Shown piece by piece: positions 47,825 to 61,165 of a stretch of DNA of 64,000 nt. This DNA is from Rhizophagus irregularis (taxonomy: Eukaryota; Glomeromycota; Glomeromycetes; Glomerales; Glomeraceae): NCBI RefSeq assembly GCF_026210795.1, contig NC_089453.1:374501-438500 (forward strand), in the 5' to 3' direction. Below the pieces are notes generated by a model that searched no databases, was not told the DNA's origin, and saw only the letters and a list, made by a program, of their open reading frames with translations. How positions within the stretch are numbered: the stretch's first letter is position 1; each line of letters starts with the position of its first letter. Position numbers and translations under genes: made by a program.

Positions 47825-48060
47825 GTCTGACTCTGCTGAGGATGGAAATTCTCGGAAAGGCACATCAAAAATCTGATGGACAGCACTTGGCGTTGAAGTC
47901 CAAGGCGTACAGGCAGGCGTACAGCATGTTGAGTGGTTTTCTTTCTGTGTACACTATTCGAGATTGGATGCATTAGGACTTCCATCAATGTGATTTACAT
48001 ATTCTTTTGGACAAACCGCTAATGCTACCAAGTGATGAACAAGATATCCTTCTCAAGCAG
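47825..48060 (-). pseudogene. HNH homing-endonuclease-type relic
   Basis: Reads LVHHLVALAVCPKEYVNHID then GSPNASNLE, a stop at 47958-47956 where the family has Trp, and CTQKENHST. With a one-base shift, QHAVRL and LGLQRQ follow. The pattern H-x(8-10)-VNHxDGxxxNxxxxNLEW-xTQxEN is that of HNH_3/NUMOD-linked HNH nucleases. The N-terminal part is lost toward the transposon-like element at 48166. Confidence 0.6.
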
Positions 48061-48165
48061 TTGAGATAACCTATGTGCGATGAACCTTTGGTGATTTCAC
48101 CATTTGCTAACTGAATTCTTCCAATCTCCATTCTTAATCGAGATCGGGTTCTACGACATTGATGT

Positions 48166-48604
48166 AGTGAAACGATCCGTGAATGATCCGTACGGATAAT
48201 GCGGATATCCGGGTAAATGCGGATATGCGAATTTTTTAAGCATCACGAATTAGTGAATAAACCGTGAAAGAATAATTGTAGAAGTATTAATGAATATGTA
48301 CAAGTTTTTCATATGTAATCGGTTTTTACCCACTAAATAAAAATGAAAAAACATGTTTATTTTAATAAATCGTCAATATAGTAAATGTTATAATTTGTAA
48401 TCAAAAAAAGTGTATGGAATATTTAATGTTATCATGTGATTTGTAGATCATTCGTGGATAATTGGAAAATTAATCCGCGGACCGCGGATTTTTTATTCTA
48501 AATTATAATTATTTTCCGGATCGTTCTTTTCAGCTGACGGATATTCATGGATGATCCGGATCTTTTTTTTTTTTTCAGCTGAGGATGATCCGGATCGCTT
48601 CACT
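48166..48604. mobile_element. hAT-like non-autonomous element
   Basis: Terminal inverted repeat AGTGAARCGATCCG (48166-48179 and, reversed, 48591-48604; 13 of 14 match). Both subterminal regions carry many GATCC/GGATC and GCGGAT words, as hAT elements often do. No clear 8-base target duplication and no transposase ORF. Confidence 0.55.
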
Positions 48605-51600
48605 CTAGTCGAGTTTTTGAATAGTTTAAAAATTTTCATTAATATATTAATAAAGATTTTTTTTTTTTTTGTAGGAACTCTGATATCTTAAAAACCATTT
48701 TTTTAAAGTTTTTCAAAATAGGTTCAAAAAACTTACCCAGGATCCATTGCCAACATTTTTTTTTTCTCTGTTTTGTAGACTCTAACTTGGAAAATATTGG
48801 AAACTCTGAATAATTTTTCTAACAATTCGAAAACTTTTTTGAAAAAAAAAGTTTACTAGCATTTTTTTTTTTTGATAATCTTTCAGCTATAACTTCGATT
48901 CTGGTAAGTTTTCAAATAGGTTGATAACTTAGAATCATTTTTATTAACGTTTTCATTTCTTTTTTGTAGGTTTTTTGGGTTATGGATGGTGTATTGTAAT
49001 GAACAGTGTGATGATGATAAGTTTTGAAGTTTAATTTCAAAACTTCAAAACTTCAAAACTTTGAATGAAAAGATATTCCAAACCATTAAAATAAATCATT
49101 AATATGATAAAATAATAAAATGTATTCAAATAAAATGAACAACTATATTGAGCAGTGATGTGCATTGGAAGCTTCCAGTGACTTTTTGTTGGCATTAGAA
49201 GCTTGGAATTGGAAGAATTGAAAGATTCCAATAGCTTACAACTATAGTATACGATCAATGAAATATTAGAATACTAATATGAGATGATAGAAAGATATTT
49301 CATATGATTATCATGGAATACTGATATGTATATATACACCCGATATGTATCTTATATGTAACGCCATATCGGAATTAAACAATCATTAAAGTATTGGGTT
49401 AACATATCAGGATATTATCAGGTGATTGATATCTGGCCAATACCTTATCATCTGACAGTGCATTCTAAAGAGGAAAATAAAGGTGAATTGATGCAAGAAC
49501 ATGAAGCAAATAATAAAGTTCATTATGGGATCATTAAAGGATAGAATAGACTTGAGAAAGATTCTGCCATGAAAAAGTAATTAGTTTGTGTAGACGACAT
49601 CTGGAGTTAGCTTAAATAGAAAATTATTGTCAGCTCGGAATATATAATATATTATTATTATTATCACAAATATGTATTTGATTTTATTTTCTGCGTGATA
49701 TCTCAAGTCCTCTTAGTAGTACATTCAATGAATAACATTTTTCTCTTATTTTTCTTGCCTTTATATGACAAAATACTGTATATAAAAAAAATACATGAAA
49801 TATCTCATAGCAATTTCAAGATCTAAAACTTAATTAATAACAAGGTGAGTTATTGAAAAAAGGTTTAAAGCAAAATTTGATTAAAGCGACTGAGAATTCT
49901 TTTCGATTTATTAAAATTATTTATTTTTTTTTAACTTTAGTTACTTTACAATTCACATAACTCTTGAGATCGTTAAAGTCGTATCTGCAATTAAATTCAA
50001 AAAAGTACTAAACTCAGATAAATTAGGTTCCTTGACTAAAACAAGTATTATGATTCTAAAACACTTCAAATGTATTCATAAAAATTATGTAACTTCCTAC
50101 GTCCGTTGCGTCTGGGTTCAAAAAACTCAACAAAGAGACTACAACCAAAATAACAAATTTCAATAAAAATCTCTATATAGTTCACACTATTGTCAATAAC
50201 AAAATCAATAGTTTAACCAACGAGATAAAAGACATCTTGCATGCTCCAATTTAATTTTTCGATAGGTCAGCGATAAGATTCATTCTAGTTAAATTAAGAA
50301 AAAATTCGCCAACGATATCTTGATCCTGGATTTCTTAATGTCAACATCATATCTTGAATCATTCAAGATATTGTTTACCGTGTTACGGAGGTCAATTATT
50401 AACATTGTTTGGGCGTTCTTTTGTCATCGCTGGACAAACAAATATCGGAAGCCAATTAATTGGGCGTTCTTTTAGTCATCGTTGGGAATAAACAAATATA
50501 CAAAATAAAAATACGAATTGTTTATTGACATGATATCACAAAAAAATAGAATTCGAAAAGTTAGATTAACCTTTTTCGTAAATCGTGGGATAAACTAAGG
50601 TTAATACCATATATTATTTGAAAAAATAAGCAGTATATTACGACTTTTTTTTTTGGATAGTCTAAAGACTGATTATTACTCCATTAGCATTAGATTATCT
50701 TAACGGAATATTGCTATTAATATTATTATTTCTACTATTGTTTATACGATCGATATACGATATAACAGATGATATATAACGAACTCGCAAAGTACTTGCG
50801 ATATAACAGTCACGTAACATTCAAACTTCAAAGTTCAAACCAAAAATCCTGAATATCCTTCGTTATACTGAAATTTAAATTTCAATTTTATTTGAAAAAA
50901 TACAATTTTTTTTTTTGTAAAATATGAATAAAAATGAACGATACTTTATGAATGATGGACGATGGATCAATACTTTATCACTCTGAAATAAGGTTATTTA
51001 GTTGAACAGATTTTACTCGATTTTACTCGATTTATTTTTAACATTTAAAATAAAATATTATTTATAAAACTTGTATTTTTTTTATTATTATTATTTCCAA
51101 ATATATAAAAAAAACCCGAATTTTATTGAATCATGTAAGCATTTTAGTTATAAAAACATTCTAAATTACATAATTACATAATTTTTATTTACTGTTTCTG
51201 AATTTAGGACGAACCTTCTCTTCGGATAATAATTATTGAAACTAATTATATAATATTGCTGACTGAAAAAATAACGCGCTTAAATAAACGCGCTTAAATA
51301 AGACTAAATATACAATAATTGAAACCTAATATAAAAAAAAAAATTTCTTGTGAAAAAAGAAACATTTTAGTTTTCCTCACACATCACAACATTTCAGCCA
51401 TTACGCCTGCATCTTTGCTTTGTACTCAAAAAATTCAGATTATGCATAACTTTCATTGAAATGATTTGATATTCCTATATATTTTTTTTTTTTATCAATA
51501 TTAGGAAATTTCTTACACGAAACAAATATTTATTACTTTTTAGTTAAAAACAAATAATAGTAGTAGTAAATGCCAAGAACTCAATAATGATTTAAATGAA

Positions 51601-52128
51601 CGAATTCAATTTGTGGCTTTATTAATAACTATGATTTTATTTTATAATGTGCATTTAATGAAGTTGATCCATCGGTGTATATTAGACGAGGAATTTTTTT
51701 TTTTAGTAATATGCCAAGAACGAACTAACCCAAATTAGAAAGAACTGCATTTCCCAATGAAATTTTTATAAAACCATTTCAAATTCCGACTTCCGAATTT
51801 CCGAAACAAATAAAAATTGCGACACATTTATAACACATATATCTGACAAGAAATATTCTTACGATAAGGAACAATGATTTATTTTTGTATAAAGAAATTT
51901 TAACAAAGAATTTATATATTATATGTATATGTGTATGTAGTATATCAGTATATATTTTATATATATATATATATATATATTTTATATATAATTTTTTTTT
52001 TTATATATATACTATATAATGTATTAAATCCTAGGGAAAATACAGAAAAATACAGTATATATTATAATTATATTTACATGTTAAAATTAAAATATCACTT
52101 TATATAGATTTTGTATAAATAAAAATAT
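48605..52128. other. Gene-free region
   Basis: No supported gene. It holds a hairpin of AAGTTTTGAAGTTT type near 49018-49060, a duplicated TTGGGCGTTCTTTT-GTCATCG segment (~50408 and ~50459), and an AT microsatellite at about 51955-52020. The final ~100 bases contain the 3' UTR of the pseudokinase gene. Confidence 0.5.
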
Positions 52129-54327
52129 TTAATAATATTTCACTTCGGTCAAAGTATTTGTTCTAATGGTAACTAAAAAAAAAGAAAAAAAAAAAGATTA
52201 GTCATGTGATCTGAAGCACGAAATATCGAAAATAATTTGAATGTGAAATACTATCTATTACTTACTATTGGGTTTTATTATTATATCATTTTCAATTTGT
52301 TTAGATCTATTATTAATATCATTGTAGTAAATTTTCTCATTTATTTTTTTCAAGTCAGTATTTTTTTCTTCTATTTTTTTATCTATTTCAGATTTTATGG
52401 ATGTGGGCATTGGAGGTATTGGAGGTACATCATCATCTAATAAATAATAAAATATAATTAATTATATTTAAAATGTAACATTCACTTTACTAATAAAATG
52501 ATATTTATTTTACCTAAATATGATTCCGGTTCTGTATAATAAAACGTACTAGCTTGATATTGTTTTCTTAAAGATTCAGCATATGTAGGAGCTTTTCGTA
52601 ATGAAATTTTAGCTTCATCTAAATAAGTAAAACAAAAATATCCAATGATAAACATTTTTTTGTTTTGATTTACTTAAAAGGAGAAAAAATAAAAAATAAA
52701 AAAATTTCAAACAAAAAAGGGATTATTTACCTGAATTTCCTAAACTGTTGATAGAAATCTTTGAAATGTTTTGACTTTGACTTGCTAAACTACTTTCTTC
52801 ACTTTGTTTGAAACTTGACAAAGCTTAAAACAATAATAATAACAATAATTAGATAAAATATACATGTAAATAAATAAATTTTAATTAGTAAAAAACTTAC
52901 TATTTGTTGAACTTCCATATCCTGAATCATTATAATGATGATTATGATGATGACGAGAGAAATAATTTTGGGGTTCAGGAAGATCTTTAAAATCGAGTAA
53001 TTGACTAATATATTTAGAATCAGGATGAAATTGAATATCAATTGGAGTATCAACAATATCATCAAAATCCTTTTTAAAAGCATTACAAATATCAATAGAA
53101 CGATTTTGTTCTAAATGAAAATGCCAACGAAATAACATGGCAGTTATTTCTTGTACACTAGGACGAAGTAAAGGATCAGCATCCCAACATCTTTCCATAA
53201 GAGTTGAAAAAGATTTTGGAATTTTAGGTAAAATTTTTGGTCTTGTTCCATTACAAATATCAATAGCCAATTGATTATTATGAGATTTATCATGAAAAGG
53301 AGGGATACCAGTAGAAACATGCCACATAATCATTGAAAAACTATAAACATCAGCAGCAGAAGTAAAATCTTCACCACGTAAAATTTCAGGGGCAACATAA
53401 GGTAAAACACCATAAAATTTTTGATTTTTACTATTATCTATATAATTAGATAAGAATAAATCACTTATTTTAGGGGAATCATGATCATCTTGTAATATGT
53501 TACCACCATGAAGATTACGATGAATAAATCCAGTAGAATGAATATCTTGTAAAGTTACCGAAATTTTTAATAAAATATTTATTTTTTTTTCCCAATTTAA
53601 TGAATTATAATTTTGTAATAAATAATTTCTTAAATTTCCATGAGTAGCAATTTCAGTTATTATAATATAATCTTTTGTTATTGGATCTTGAGAGATTCCA
53701 AAATATTTGATCAATCCATCATTATCCAGACCACATTGATAATATGATTTAAGCTAAAAAAAAAAAAGAATTTTTTTTTAGTTTTAAAATATAAATTTTA
53801 AAAATATTTAAAATATTTAAAATAATTGATATTATATTAATTACCTCTTCAAAAAATTCCAAAGTTACATTTCTAGAATTTTCAAATCGTTTTAACGCTA
53901 CCATAATTGAAGAATTACGAACCCAATCTTTTTTCTTTGAATCCCAATAAAGAATATTTCCTTCATTCCAAGTAGCGGAATAAACCTTACAATCATAACC
54001 ACCTTCAGCTATAAATTGTATATTATTTAAGGAATCATAAGGGATCCATTCTAATACTTGACGATTATTCATAGCATTTATTTGAGAATCTTTAATAAAA
54101 TCATCAATTACAGGATTATTGCTCGTCCAAGAAGAAAAATTTTGTTCAAATTTAGAAGAATTACAAGAATGACACCATCCATATTTATTTTGAATCTTAT
54201 CAGTATTTGGTAAATTACAATCAGAACATAAACCATGAGGTAACGTGGATAATGAAGGGTAAGGATTATTTGATTTTTTATTATTTTTACTTTTCTTCTT
54301 ACGGTTTTTACTACATAAGGCGCCCAT
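52129..54327 (-). CDS. Zinc-ribbon pseudokinase with N-terminal acylation signal
   Basis: Exons 54327-53845, 53753-52901, 52823-52731, 52618-52514, 52436-52266 and 52172-52129 give 582 residues; reading through the last donor gives a 570-residue form ending at 52258. MGALCS at the start fits N-myristoylation with Cys5 palmitoylation, followed by a Lys-rich patch. C34/C37/C52/C55 form the zinc ribbon. In the kinase domain (about 105-385) the lysine is kept (VALKRF, K146), but the glycine loop is EGGYDCKV, the catalytic loop is HRNLHGGN (Asn241 for Asp) and DFG reads DLF (259-261). Helix F is normal (ADVYSFSMIMWH), as is CWDADPLLRP. The tail has a His-rich stretch, DSGYGSS and a Pro-rich segment. 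Likely a membrane-tethered scaffold or regulatory pseudokinase; partners unknown. Confidence 0.75.
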
Positions 54328-56487
54328 TTTTATTATGAATTATAAATAATTTAATATATGCAGTATACATATAATATATTATAAGTGTATGTAAAGGATT
54401 TATTAAAGGAATTTTTTTTTTCCCACTAAAAAAAAAAATTTTTTTAAAAAAAAACTTATTCTTCTTTTATATTACAAGAAGAAAAAAAAAAATTCGAAAC
54501 ATTTTTTTATTTTACACAAATGGAGGAGAATGATGATTTTGGTTAAACTGATTCATTGATGTTTTATTTTTTGAACACATGAAAAGGAAACTTGATCACT
54601 TTTTTTTTCTCATAAACTACGGTATATTAACAAATTATATAAATTATATGTACTAACTTTATTAAACATACATTAATAATAATAATAATTTTAAATTATC
54701 TAAAATTAAAAAATAACAAAAACTTTGATTCATTTATTTTATTTTATTTTATTTTATTTATTTATTATTATATTTATTTTTATAAATACAACACTTTGTC
54801 ACACGAATCATATAACCAAAGAACTACCTTTCAAAGGTTTTAAAAAACAAATTAAGCCAAGACATTTGTCGATCATTATTTAATTATAGACAATAAAAAC
54901 GTTTCCTATATGCAATATTTTAATTAGTGAGCTGCGCAACAATGCATTTTCCATATATTTTTTTGTACACCTTCTTTTTTAATATATTTGATTCAAATTA
55001 TCAATTTTATCGATTTTAGGCATCTTTTTTTACACAACAGCGGTTATTTTTTTTATGAATATTTTTTTTTTTTTTTTTTTTCGTTATAAAAAAAAAGATA
55101 AGATTACGGTTGTCATTATTGTTATTTATGCACTGCTGCCATTACTGCTGCTGAATTTTTTTGAGATCTCGAAAAATTTATTATTTATTTCTAAATATGA
55201 AAAATCTTTTTTTAGATCACAATACAAAGACCTTTAAAAGATTGTATGACTTTATATTTTTTAGTAAATTGAAAGTAAACAATATTTTCTTTAGAAATTT
55301 CTTTTCAAAAAAATTTCCTCTTCAGTTTGAAAAAAAATTGATGGGAAAGATAATGCGGAATGCAAAATTTCATCATTATCTGGAGTTTTACCTAAAAAGA
55401 AATATTTTTTTTGATCTACATTTGGCCTTTTTAATTAGAAATTACTTAATTTAAATATTATTGTAACAAAAATGAATTTCCAAAAAACAAACATGCAAAT
55501 TGATAACTCCTTCTTTATTAAGTAATGATTGTCATATTTTTTTTTGACCTTGGCAGCTTGGCTTAGCTTTATGGCTTAGCAAAAAAAAAAATAAAATAAA
55601 ATAAAAATTCTCTTTATTTTCTCAATTGAATCGAATACAACAGTCAGTATATTCAAACTTTATCTCCCCCTTAATTTTTTTTTCTATGAAACCTCTTAAA
55701 AAAAATTCATTATAATTATTAAATATAGTTAGTAACCTCTTTGTTATTTTTATTCCATTGTTAAGCATCCGTTGAAAGAGTAATTCTAAATAAGGCTTTC
55801 TTATTGTTAAACTTATACAATGTTAATAACTTTTCTATCAAAATATAATCTATCATAATATCTTTTTTCCATGATTTGTTGGTTTTTTTTGATAGTATGA
55901 AATCTATAATCTTATTTGGTAAACAAAAAAATATAGTTTAACCAATAAATCAATAAACAAGGAAATAACCGGTTTGGAAAATTAACACGTGCTAATTTTA
56001 ATTTTATTCCATTTTAAATGATTAAAGATAACGTTAATATTCGTTGGATTTTTTTGTTTATTTCTCCCGTAATTAAATGCATTTTTATCCGCTTTGTTAA
56101 TATTTAAATTTTCTTCCGCAATTCTTTAAATCTTATCAGGAGTACATTCTTTTGAGTAACAAAAAAATGTTTCTTGCATCAATAAATCTAAAAAAGCTCC
56201 TTTTTTAAAAAAAAAAAATTTCAAATTTGAAAATCTTTAAAATATTTTTGAAACTTTAGAATAGTTCTATGTTCTGGATCTACTTATATCCACTTTATCA
56301 CTTTACCTTTCAAAGTATAGAATAAAACCCTATTGGTTTCATAAAATTATATCGTTAAATGGCGTATCTTTTTTTCTTTATGTGTATCATTCACTTTGCA
56401 TATGATCCGAGACCTTTTCGAGAACCATCCTATTTTTGGAACATGATCTAATGATTATTGGGTTAATCGATTTTTTTTTTTTTTTTA
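54328..56487. other. Gene-free AT-rich spacer
   Basis: Homopolymer runs, an ATTTT pentanucleotide microsatellite (about 54730-54765) and no supported gene. A 97-codon ORF at 55161-55454 is a Phe/Lys/Asn-rich by-product of base composition. Confidence 0.5.
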
Positions 56488-56817
56488 GCGCGTGAAAAAA
56501 AAAGTCACGGGATTCAATTAACTTTTGTGGTACAATTAATTTTCTTCGTTTCATCATTGGTTTTACATAAATACTTATACTTTATATGTTTAATATTAAA
56601 ATTATTACGAATGATGATGAAATTTTATATTTATCCATTTAAATTTTTTTCAATGTTTATCCTTATTTAGGAAATTTTAATTAATTAATAAAATTTATTT
56701 GTTATCTTTTAATTTTTTTTTTTATTAAAAATGATTTTGCATTACTATCGTCATTTGCCATTGTTTAACATTTATTAAACCACCAAAAATTCAAAATATT
56801 TGATAAAGTATAATACG

Positions 56818-57632
56818 TCACATATTAAGTCGATCTTTGAAATAACTTTGGATTAAATTTCCATATTCTTCCAATTTTTCTGGATTTTTCATGATATCAG
56901 GAACTGGTACATTTAACCCTTTTTGAGTTGCTGGTCTTGTATCAATACGTTCAATCCAAGCTTTTAAATTTGGAAATTCATCAATACTTTCCACTCCAGA
57001 AAAAGCATGCCCCCTAATCACAGGATAACTCATGGCATCCGCCAATGTAAATTTATTTCCTACTAAATACTCTTTTCCTTCCAATGATTTATTCAAAACC
57101 CCGTAAAGTCTTCTGATTTCTTTGGCACAATTATTAATGACGAATGGAATTTTTTCTGGGAGGTACCTACAATATAAGTTGGATTGTCCTTGAGCAGGCG
57201 CAATTCCTGACGCTTCGAACATAACCTAATATTTATGATTAAAAAGTTTAATTTTTTTTTTAATTAATCAAAATTTTTTTTTTGTGAGAATAAAATATTT
57301 GTAAGAATAAAAATATTTACCCATTGAATAACTTGACTTCTCAATTTAAGATCATTCTTTGGTAATAATTTTTCTTCAGGATCATAATTTTCACAAAGAT
57401 AAATCGCAATTGCGGTACTTTCAAATACAGGAAAATCATCTTTATTATGATCAACAATAGCAGGAATTTTACTATTCGGATTGATTTTCAAAAACCAAGG
57501 TTCATATTGTTCATTCTTTACCAATTCAATCTGTTTTACTCTATAAGGAATTCCTAATTCTTCAAGAATGATACTAATTTTTACCCCATTTTGAGTTCCG
57601 TAGGTATAAAGAGTAATATCAGGAGTAGTCAT
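56818..57632 (-). CDS. Glutathione transferase, URE2/nu-like (GST 1)
   Basis: Two exons, 57632-57321 and 57225-56818, give 239 residues. The thioredoxin-like half has T13-Q-N15-G, the position used by nu-class/URE2-like enzymes in place of Tyr/Ser, cis-Pro57 (SKIPAIV) and E71-S72 that holds the glutathione gamma-glutamyl group. The helical half contains CRYLPEKIPFVINN, EIRRLYGVLNKSLEGKEYLV and the N-capping box TLADAMSYPV. It should conjugate or reduce with glutathione in the cytosol, serving oxidative or xenobiotic defence; the substrate cannot be read. GST 2 differs by one residue (Leu for Pro in PKNDxKLRS). Confidence 0.88.
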
Positions 57633-58743
57633 TTTTATTATTTTTCTTTTTATTTTTTTTTTGCTATTTCTTTTTATTTTTTTTTTTGCGAGTGGGAATA
57701 AAAAATTTTGTTTTTTTTTTTTGATTCTTTTTATAATTCCAGATCATCTTATATGATTACGTAATAATGGCTTGTAAATAACAAAAAATGGGTAATCTTT
57801 TTTAATTTATCTATTAAAGGTTATTTATACATTTTGCACAATGTTTACATTCATAATGGCAATCCTTTTCCTAAAGTTACTCTTTTCATCCTATTTGGAT
57901 ACTCATAATAGATAATGAAAATTCTTTCAATCAAACTAAAGAAATTCTAAAATTACGTATTTCCCATCCCATTTGGCTCAAAACCCAGTAATTTAACTAG
58001 GGTACAAATCAATGAAGTTAGATGTACTGCGAATACGGTAATATTTTACTATTTTTTGCTACTTGAAAAAAAGCAGACAAATAACCATTAAATGTATATA
58101 TATCCTTTTTTAGATTTGATCTTTTTATTTCAACGCGCAGTTTTTTGCGTGAGAGTAAATTAATTATAGCATGTGAAATATCGAGTAAATTGACTGTCCT
58201 TTTCTACTAGTCAGTGATTTTGTAATTCGTGGTGTTAGTGGTGTACATTGTGTACATTTTAATTTATTTAAATAATAATAATAAAAATTTGGGTAAAGTA
58301 AATTGTGTACATTAATTATTCAAAAAGTGGGATAAATAAATACATTATATTGTGTACATTTATTCTATATAATAATAATTAAGACTATAAAAAATGTGGG
58401 TCAAATACATTTGTGTACATTTAATCTATTTAATAATATTTATTTATTTATTTTAAAAAATGTGAGACAAGTGCATTGTGTACATTTAAAATATTTATTT
58501 ATTTAAAATGTAATGACTGATATCCGGATGATCGTGCCAAGTAGCTAAAGAACACCATCACCAACTTCATCTGATCATCTCACCTTAAACCAATCTTAAT
58601 TCTTCATTTTTTTTTTATAAAGTAACATTGTATCAACATTCACGCGTCTTTGTATAATGTTACAAAAAAAGAATGTTAATCGCGTGATCAATATAAATCG
58701 CGTGATCGCATATTACGACTATTACGTGCGTATAAAACTTTAA
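57633..58743 (-). promoter_or_regulatory. GST 1 upstream region with TTACGTAA palindrome
   Basis: TTACGTAA lies at 57757-57764, 125 bases before the ATG. A block from about 57870 to 58030 (CATCCTATTTGGATACTCAT, AAATTACGTATTTCCCATC and neighbours) is conserved in all three units. TTACGTAA is the site bound by Pap1/Yap-type bZIP factors, which control GST genes in yeasts under oxidative stress. That link here is inference. Confidence 0.5.
58240..58500. repeat. GTGTACATT minisatellite, unit 1
   Basis: Six GTGTACATT cores, the first two adjacent and the rest spaced about 45-75 bases, separated by AATAAT-rich and GTGGG(T/A)(C/T)AAAT spacers. The core contains the palindrome TGTACA. Confidence 0.65.
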
Positions 58744-58803
58744 ACTAATTTAGCAAATTCTTCCAATTTTCAGGATTCTCATCAGGAATAAGTACATTTA
58801 GGT
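58744..58803 (-). pseudogene. GST 3'-end fragment, unit 1
   Basis: The minus strand preserves a short piece of the GST C-terminus (ENPE(K)LEEFAKL type) with a ~25-base deletion relative to the copies at 61083 and 63378. Confidence 0.5.
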
Positions 58804-59159
58804 ATGGTATAACCGTTTTTTTTTTGGCGCGTGAAAAAAAAAAGTCACGGGATTCAATTAACTTTTGTGGTACAATTAATTTTTTTTCGTTTCATCATTG
58901 GTTTTACATAAATACTTATACTTTATATGTTTAATATTAAAATTATTACGAATAAATGATGAAATTTTATATTTATCCATTTAAATTTTTTTCAATGTTT
59001 ATCCTTATTTAGGAAATTTTAATTAATTAATAAAATTTATTTGTTATCTTTTAATTTTTTTTTTATTTAAAAATGATTTTGCATCACTATCGTCATTTGC
59101 CATTGTTTAACATTTATTAAACCACCAAAATTCAAAAATATTTGATAAAGTATAATACG

Positions 59160-59976
59160 TCACATGTTAAGTCGATCTTTGAAATAACTTTGAATTAAAT
59201 TTCCATATTCTTCCAATTTTTCTGGATTTTTCATGATATCAGGAACTGGTACATTTAACCCTTTTTGAGTTGCTGGTCTTGTATCAATACGTTCGATCCA
59301 AGCTTTTAAATTTGGAAATTCATCAATACTTTCCACTCCAGAAAAAGCATGCCCCCTAATCACAGGATAACTCATGGCATCCGCCAATGTAAATTTATTT
59401 CCTACTAAATACTCTTTTCCTTCCAATGATTTATTCAAAACCCCGTAAAGTCTTCTGATTTCTTTGGCACAATTATTAATGACGAATGGAATTTTTTCTG
59501 GAAGGTACCTACAATATAAGTTGGATTGTCCTTGAGCAGGCGCAATTCCTGACGCTTCGAACATAACCTAATATTTATAATTAAAAAGTTTAATTTTTTT
59601 TTTAATTAATCAAAATTTTTTTTTTTTGTGAGAATAAAATATTTGTAAGAATAAAAATATTTACCCATTGAATAACTTGACTTCTCAATTTAGGATCATT
59701 CTTTGGTAATAATTTTTCTTCAGGATCATAATTTTCACAAAGATAAATCGCAATTGCGGTACTTTCAAATACAGGAAAATCATCTTTATTATGATCAACA
59801 ATAGCAGGAATTTTACTATTCGGATTGATTTTTAAAAACCAAGGTTCATATTGTTCATTCTTTACCAATTCAATCTGTTTTACTCTATAAGGAATTCCTA
59901 ATTCTTCAAGAATGATACTAATTTTTACCCCATTTTGAGTTCCATAAGTGTAAAGAGTAATATCAGGAGTAGTCAT
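59160..59976 (-). CDS. Glutathione transferase, URE2/nu-like (GST 2)
   Basis: Exons 59976-59665 and 59567-59160, 239 residues. It is identical to GST 1 except for Pro in place of Leu in PKNDPKLRS; Pro agrees with GST 3, so the GST 1 change is probably the derived one. All active-site features described for GST 1 are kept. The intron and flanks are also nearly identical, which points to a very recent duplication or gene conversion. Confidence 0.88.
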
Positions 59977-61082
59977 TTTTATTATTTTTCTTTTTATTTT
60001 TTTTTGCGATTTCTTTTTATTTTTTTTTTTGCGAGTGGGAATAAAAAATTTTGTTTTTTTTTTTTTGATTCTTTTTATAATTCCAGATCATCTTATATGA
60101 TTACGTAATAATGGCTTGTAAATAACAAAAAATGGGTAATCTTTTTTAATTTATCTATTAAAGGTTATTTATACATTTTGCACAATGTTTACGACTCATA
60201 CATTCATAATGGCAATCCTTTTCCTAAAGTTACTCTTTTCATCCTATTTGGATACTCATAATAGATAATGAAAATTCTTTCAATCAAACTAAAGAAATTC
60301 TAAAATTACGTATTTCCCATCCCATTTGGCTCAAAACCCAGTAATTTAACTAGGGTACAAATCAATGAAGTTAGATGTACTGCGAATACGGTAATATTTT
60401 ACTATTTTTTGCTACTTGAAAAAAAGCAGACAAATAACCATTAAATGTATATATATCCTTTTTTAGATTTGATCTTTTTATTTCAACGCGCAGTTTTTTG
60501 CGTGAGAGTAAATTAATTATAGCATGTGAAATATCGAGTAAATTGACTGTCCTTTTCTACTAGTCAGTGATTTTGTAATTCGTGGTATTAGTGTACATTG
60601 TGTACATTTTTAATTTATTTAATAATAATAATAATAATGTGGGTTAAGTAGGATAAGTATTTTACATTGTGTACATTAATATTAATTATTCAAAACGTGG
60701 GATAAATAAATACATTGTGTACATTTATAATAATTAAGACTATAAAAAATGTGGGTCAAATATATTTGTGTACATTTAATCTATTTAATAATATTTATTT
60801 ATTTATTTTAAAAAATGTGAGACAAGTGCATTGTGTACATTTAAAATATTTATTTATTTAAAATGTAATGACTGATATCCGGATGATCGTGCCAAGTAGC
60901 TAAAGAACACCATCACCAACTTCATCTGATCATCTCACCTTAAACCAATCTTAATTCTTCATTTTTTTTTATAAAGTAACATTGTATCAACATTCACGCG
61001 TCTTTGTATAATGTTACAAAAAAAGAATGTTAATCGCGTGATCGCATGTTACGACTATTACGTGCGTATAAAACTTTAAACT
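59977..61082 (-). promoter_or_regulatory. GST 2 upstream region with TTACGTAA palindrome
   Basis: TTACGTAA at 60101-60108 again lies 125 bases before the ATG. The conserved 160-base block lies at about 60227-60390. Beyond it is the minisatellite (60590-60850). Confidence 0.5.
60590..60850. repeat. GTGTACATT minisatellite, unit 2
   Basis: Six cores as in unit 1, but spacer lengths differ: an added GGATAAGTATTTTACA, and a shortened spacer before ATTTATAATAATT. The array is evolving faster than the flanking DNA. Confidence 0.65.
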
Positions 61083-61165
61083 AATTTAGCAAATTCTTCC
61101 AATTTTTCAGGATTCTCACGAAATTCTTTAACTCTATCAGGAATAAGTACATTTAGGTATGGTAT
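61083..61165 (-). pseudogene. GST 3'-end fragment, unit 2
   Basis: Reads YLNVLIPDRVKEF then RENPEKLEEFAKLV and a stop. It corresponds to the GST C-terminus VPVPDKMKEYRENPEKLEEF and differs in sequence from the neighbouring complete genes, so it derives from an older paralogue. Confidence 0.6.

Noticed and set aside
55161-55454. 97-codon ORF
   Set aside because: Phe/Lys/Asn-rich low complexity explained by base composition; no start context or homologous feature.
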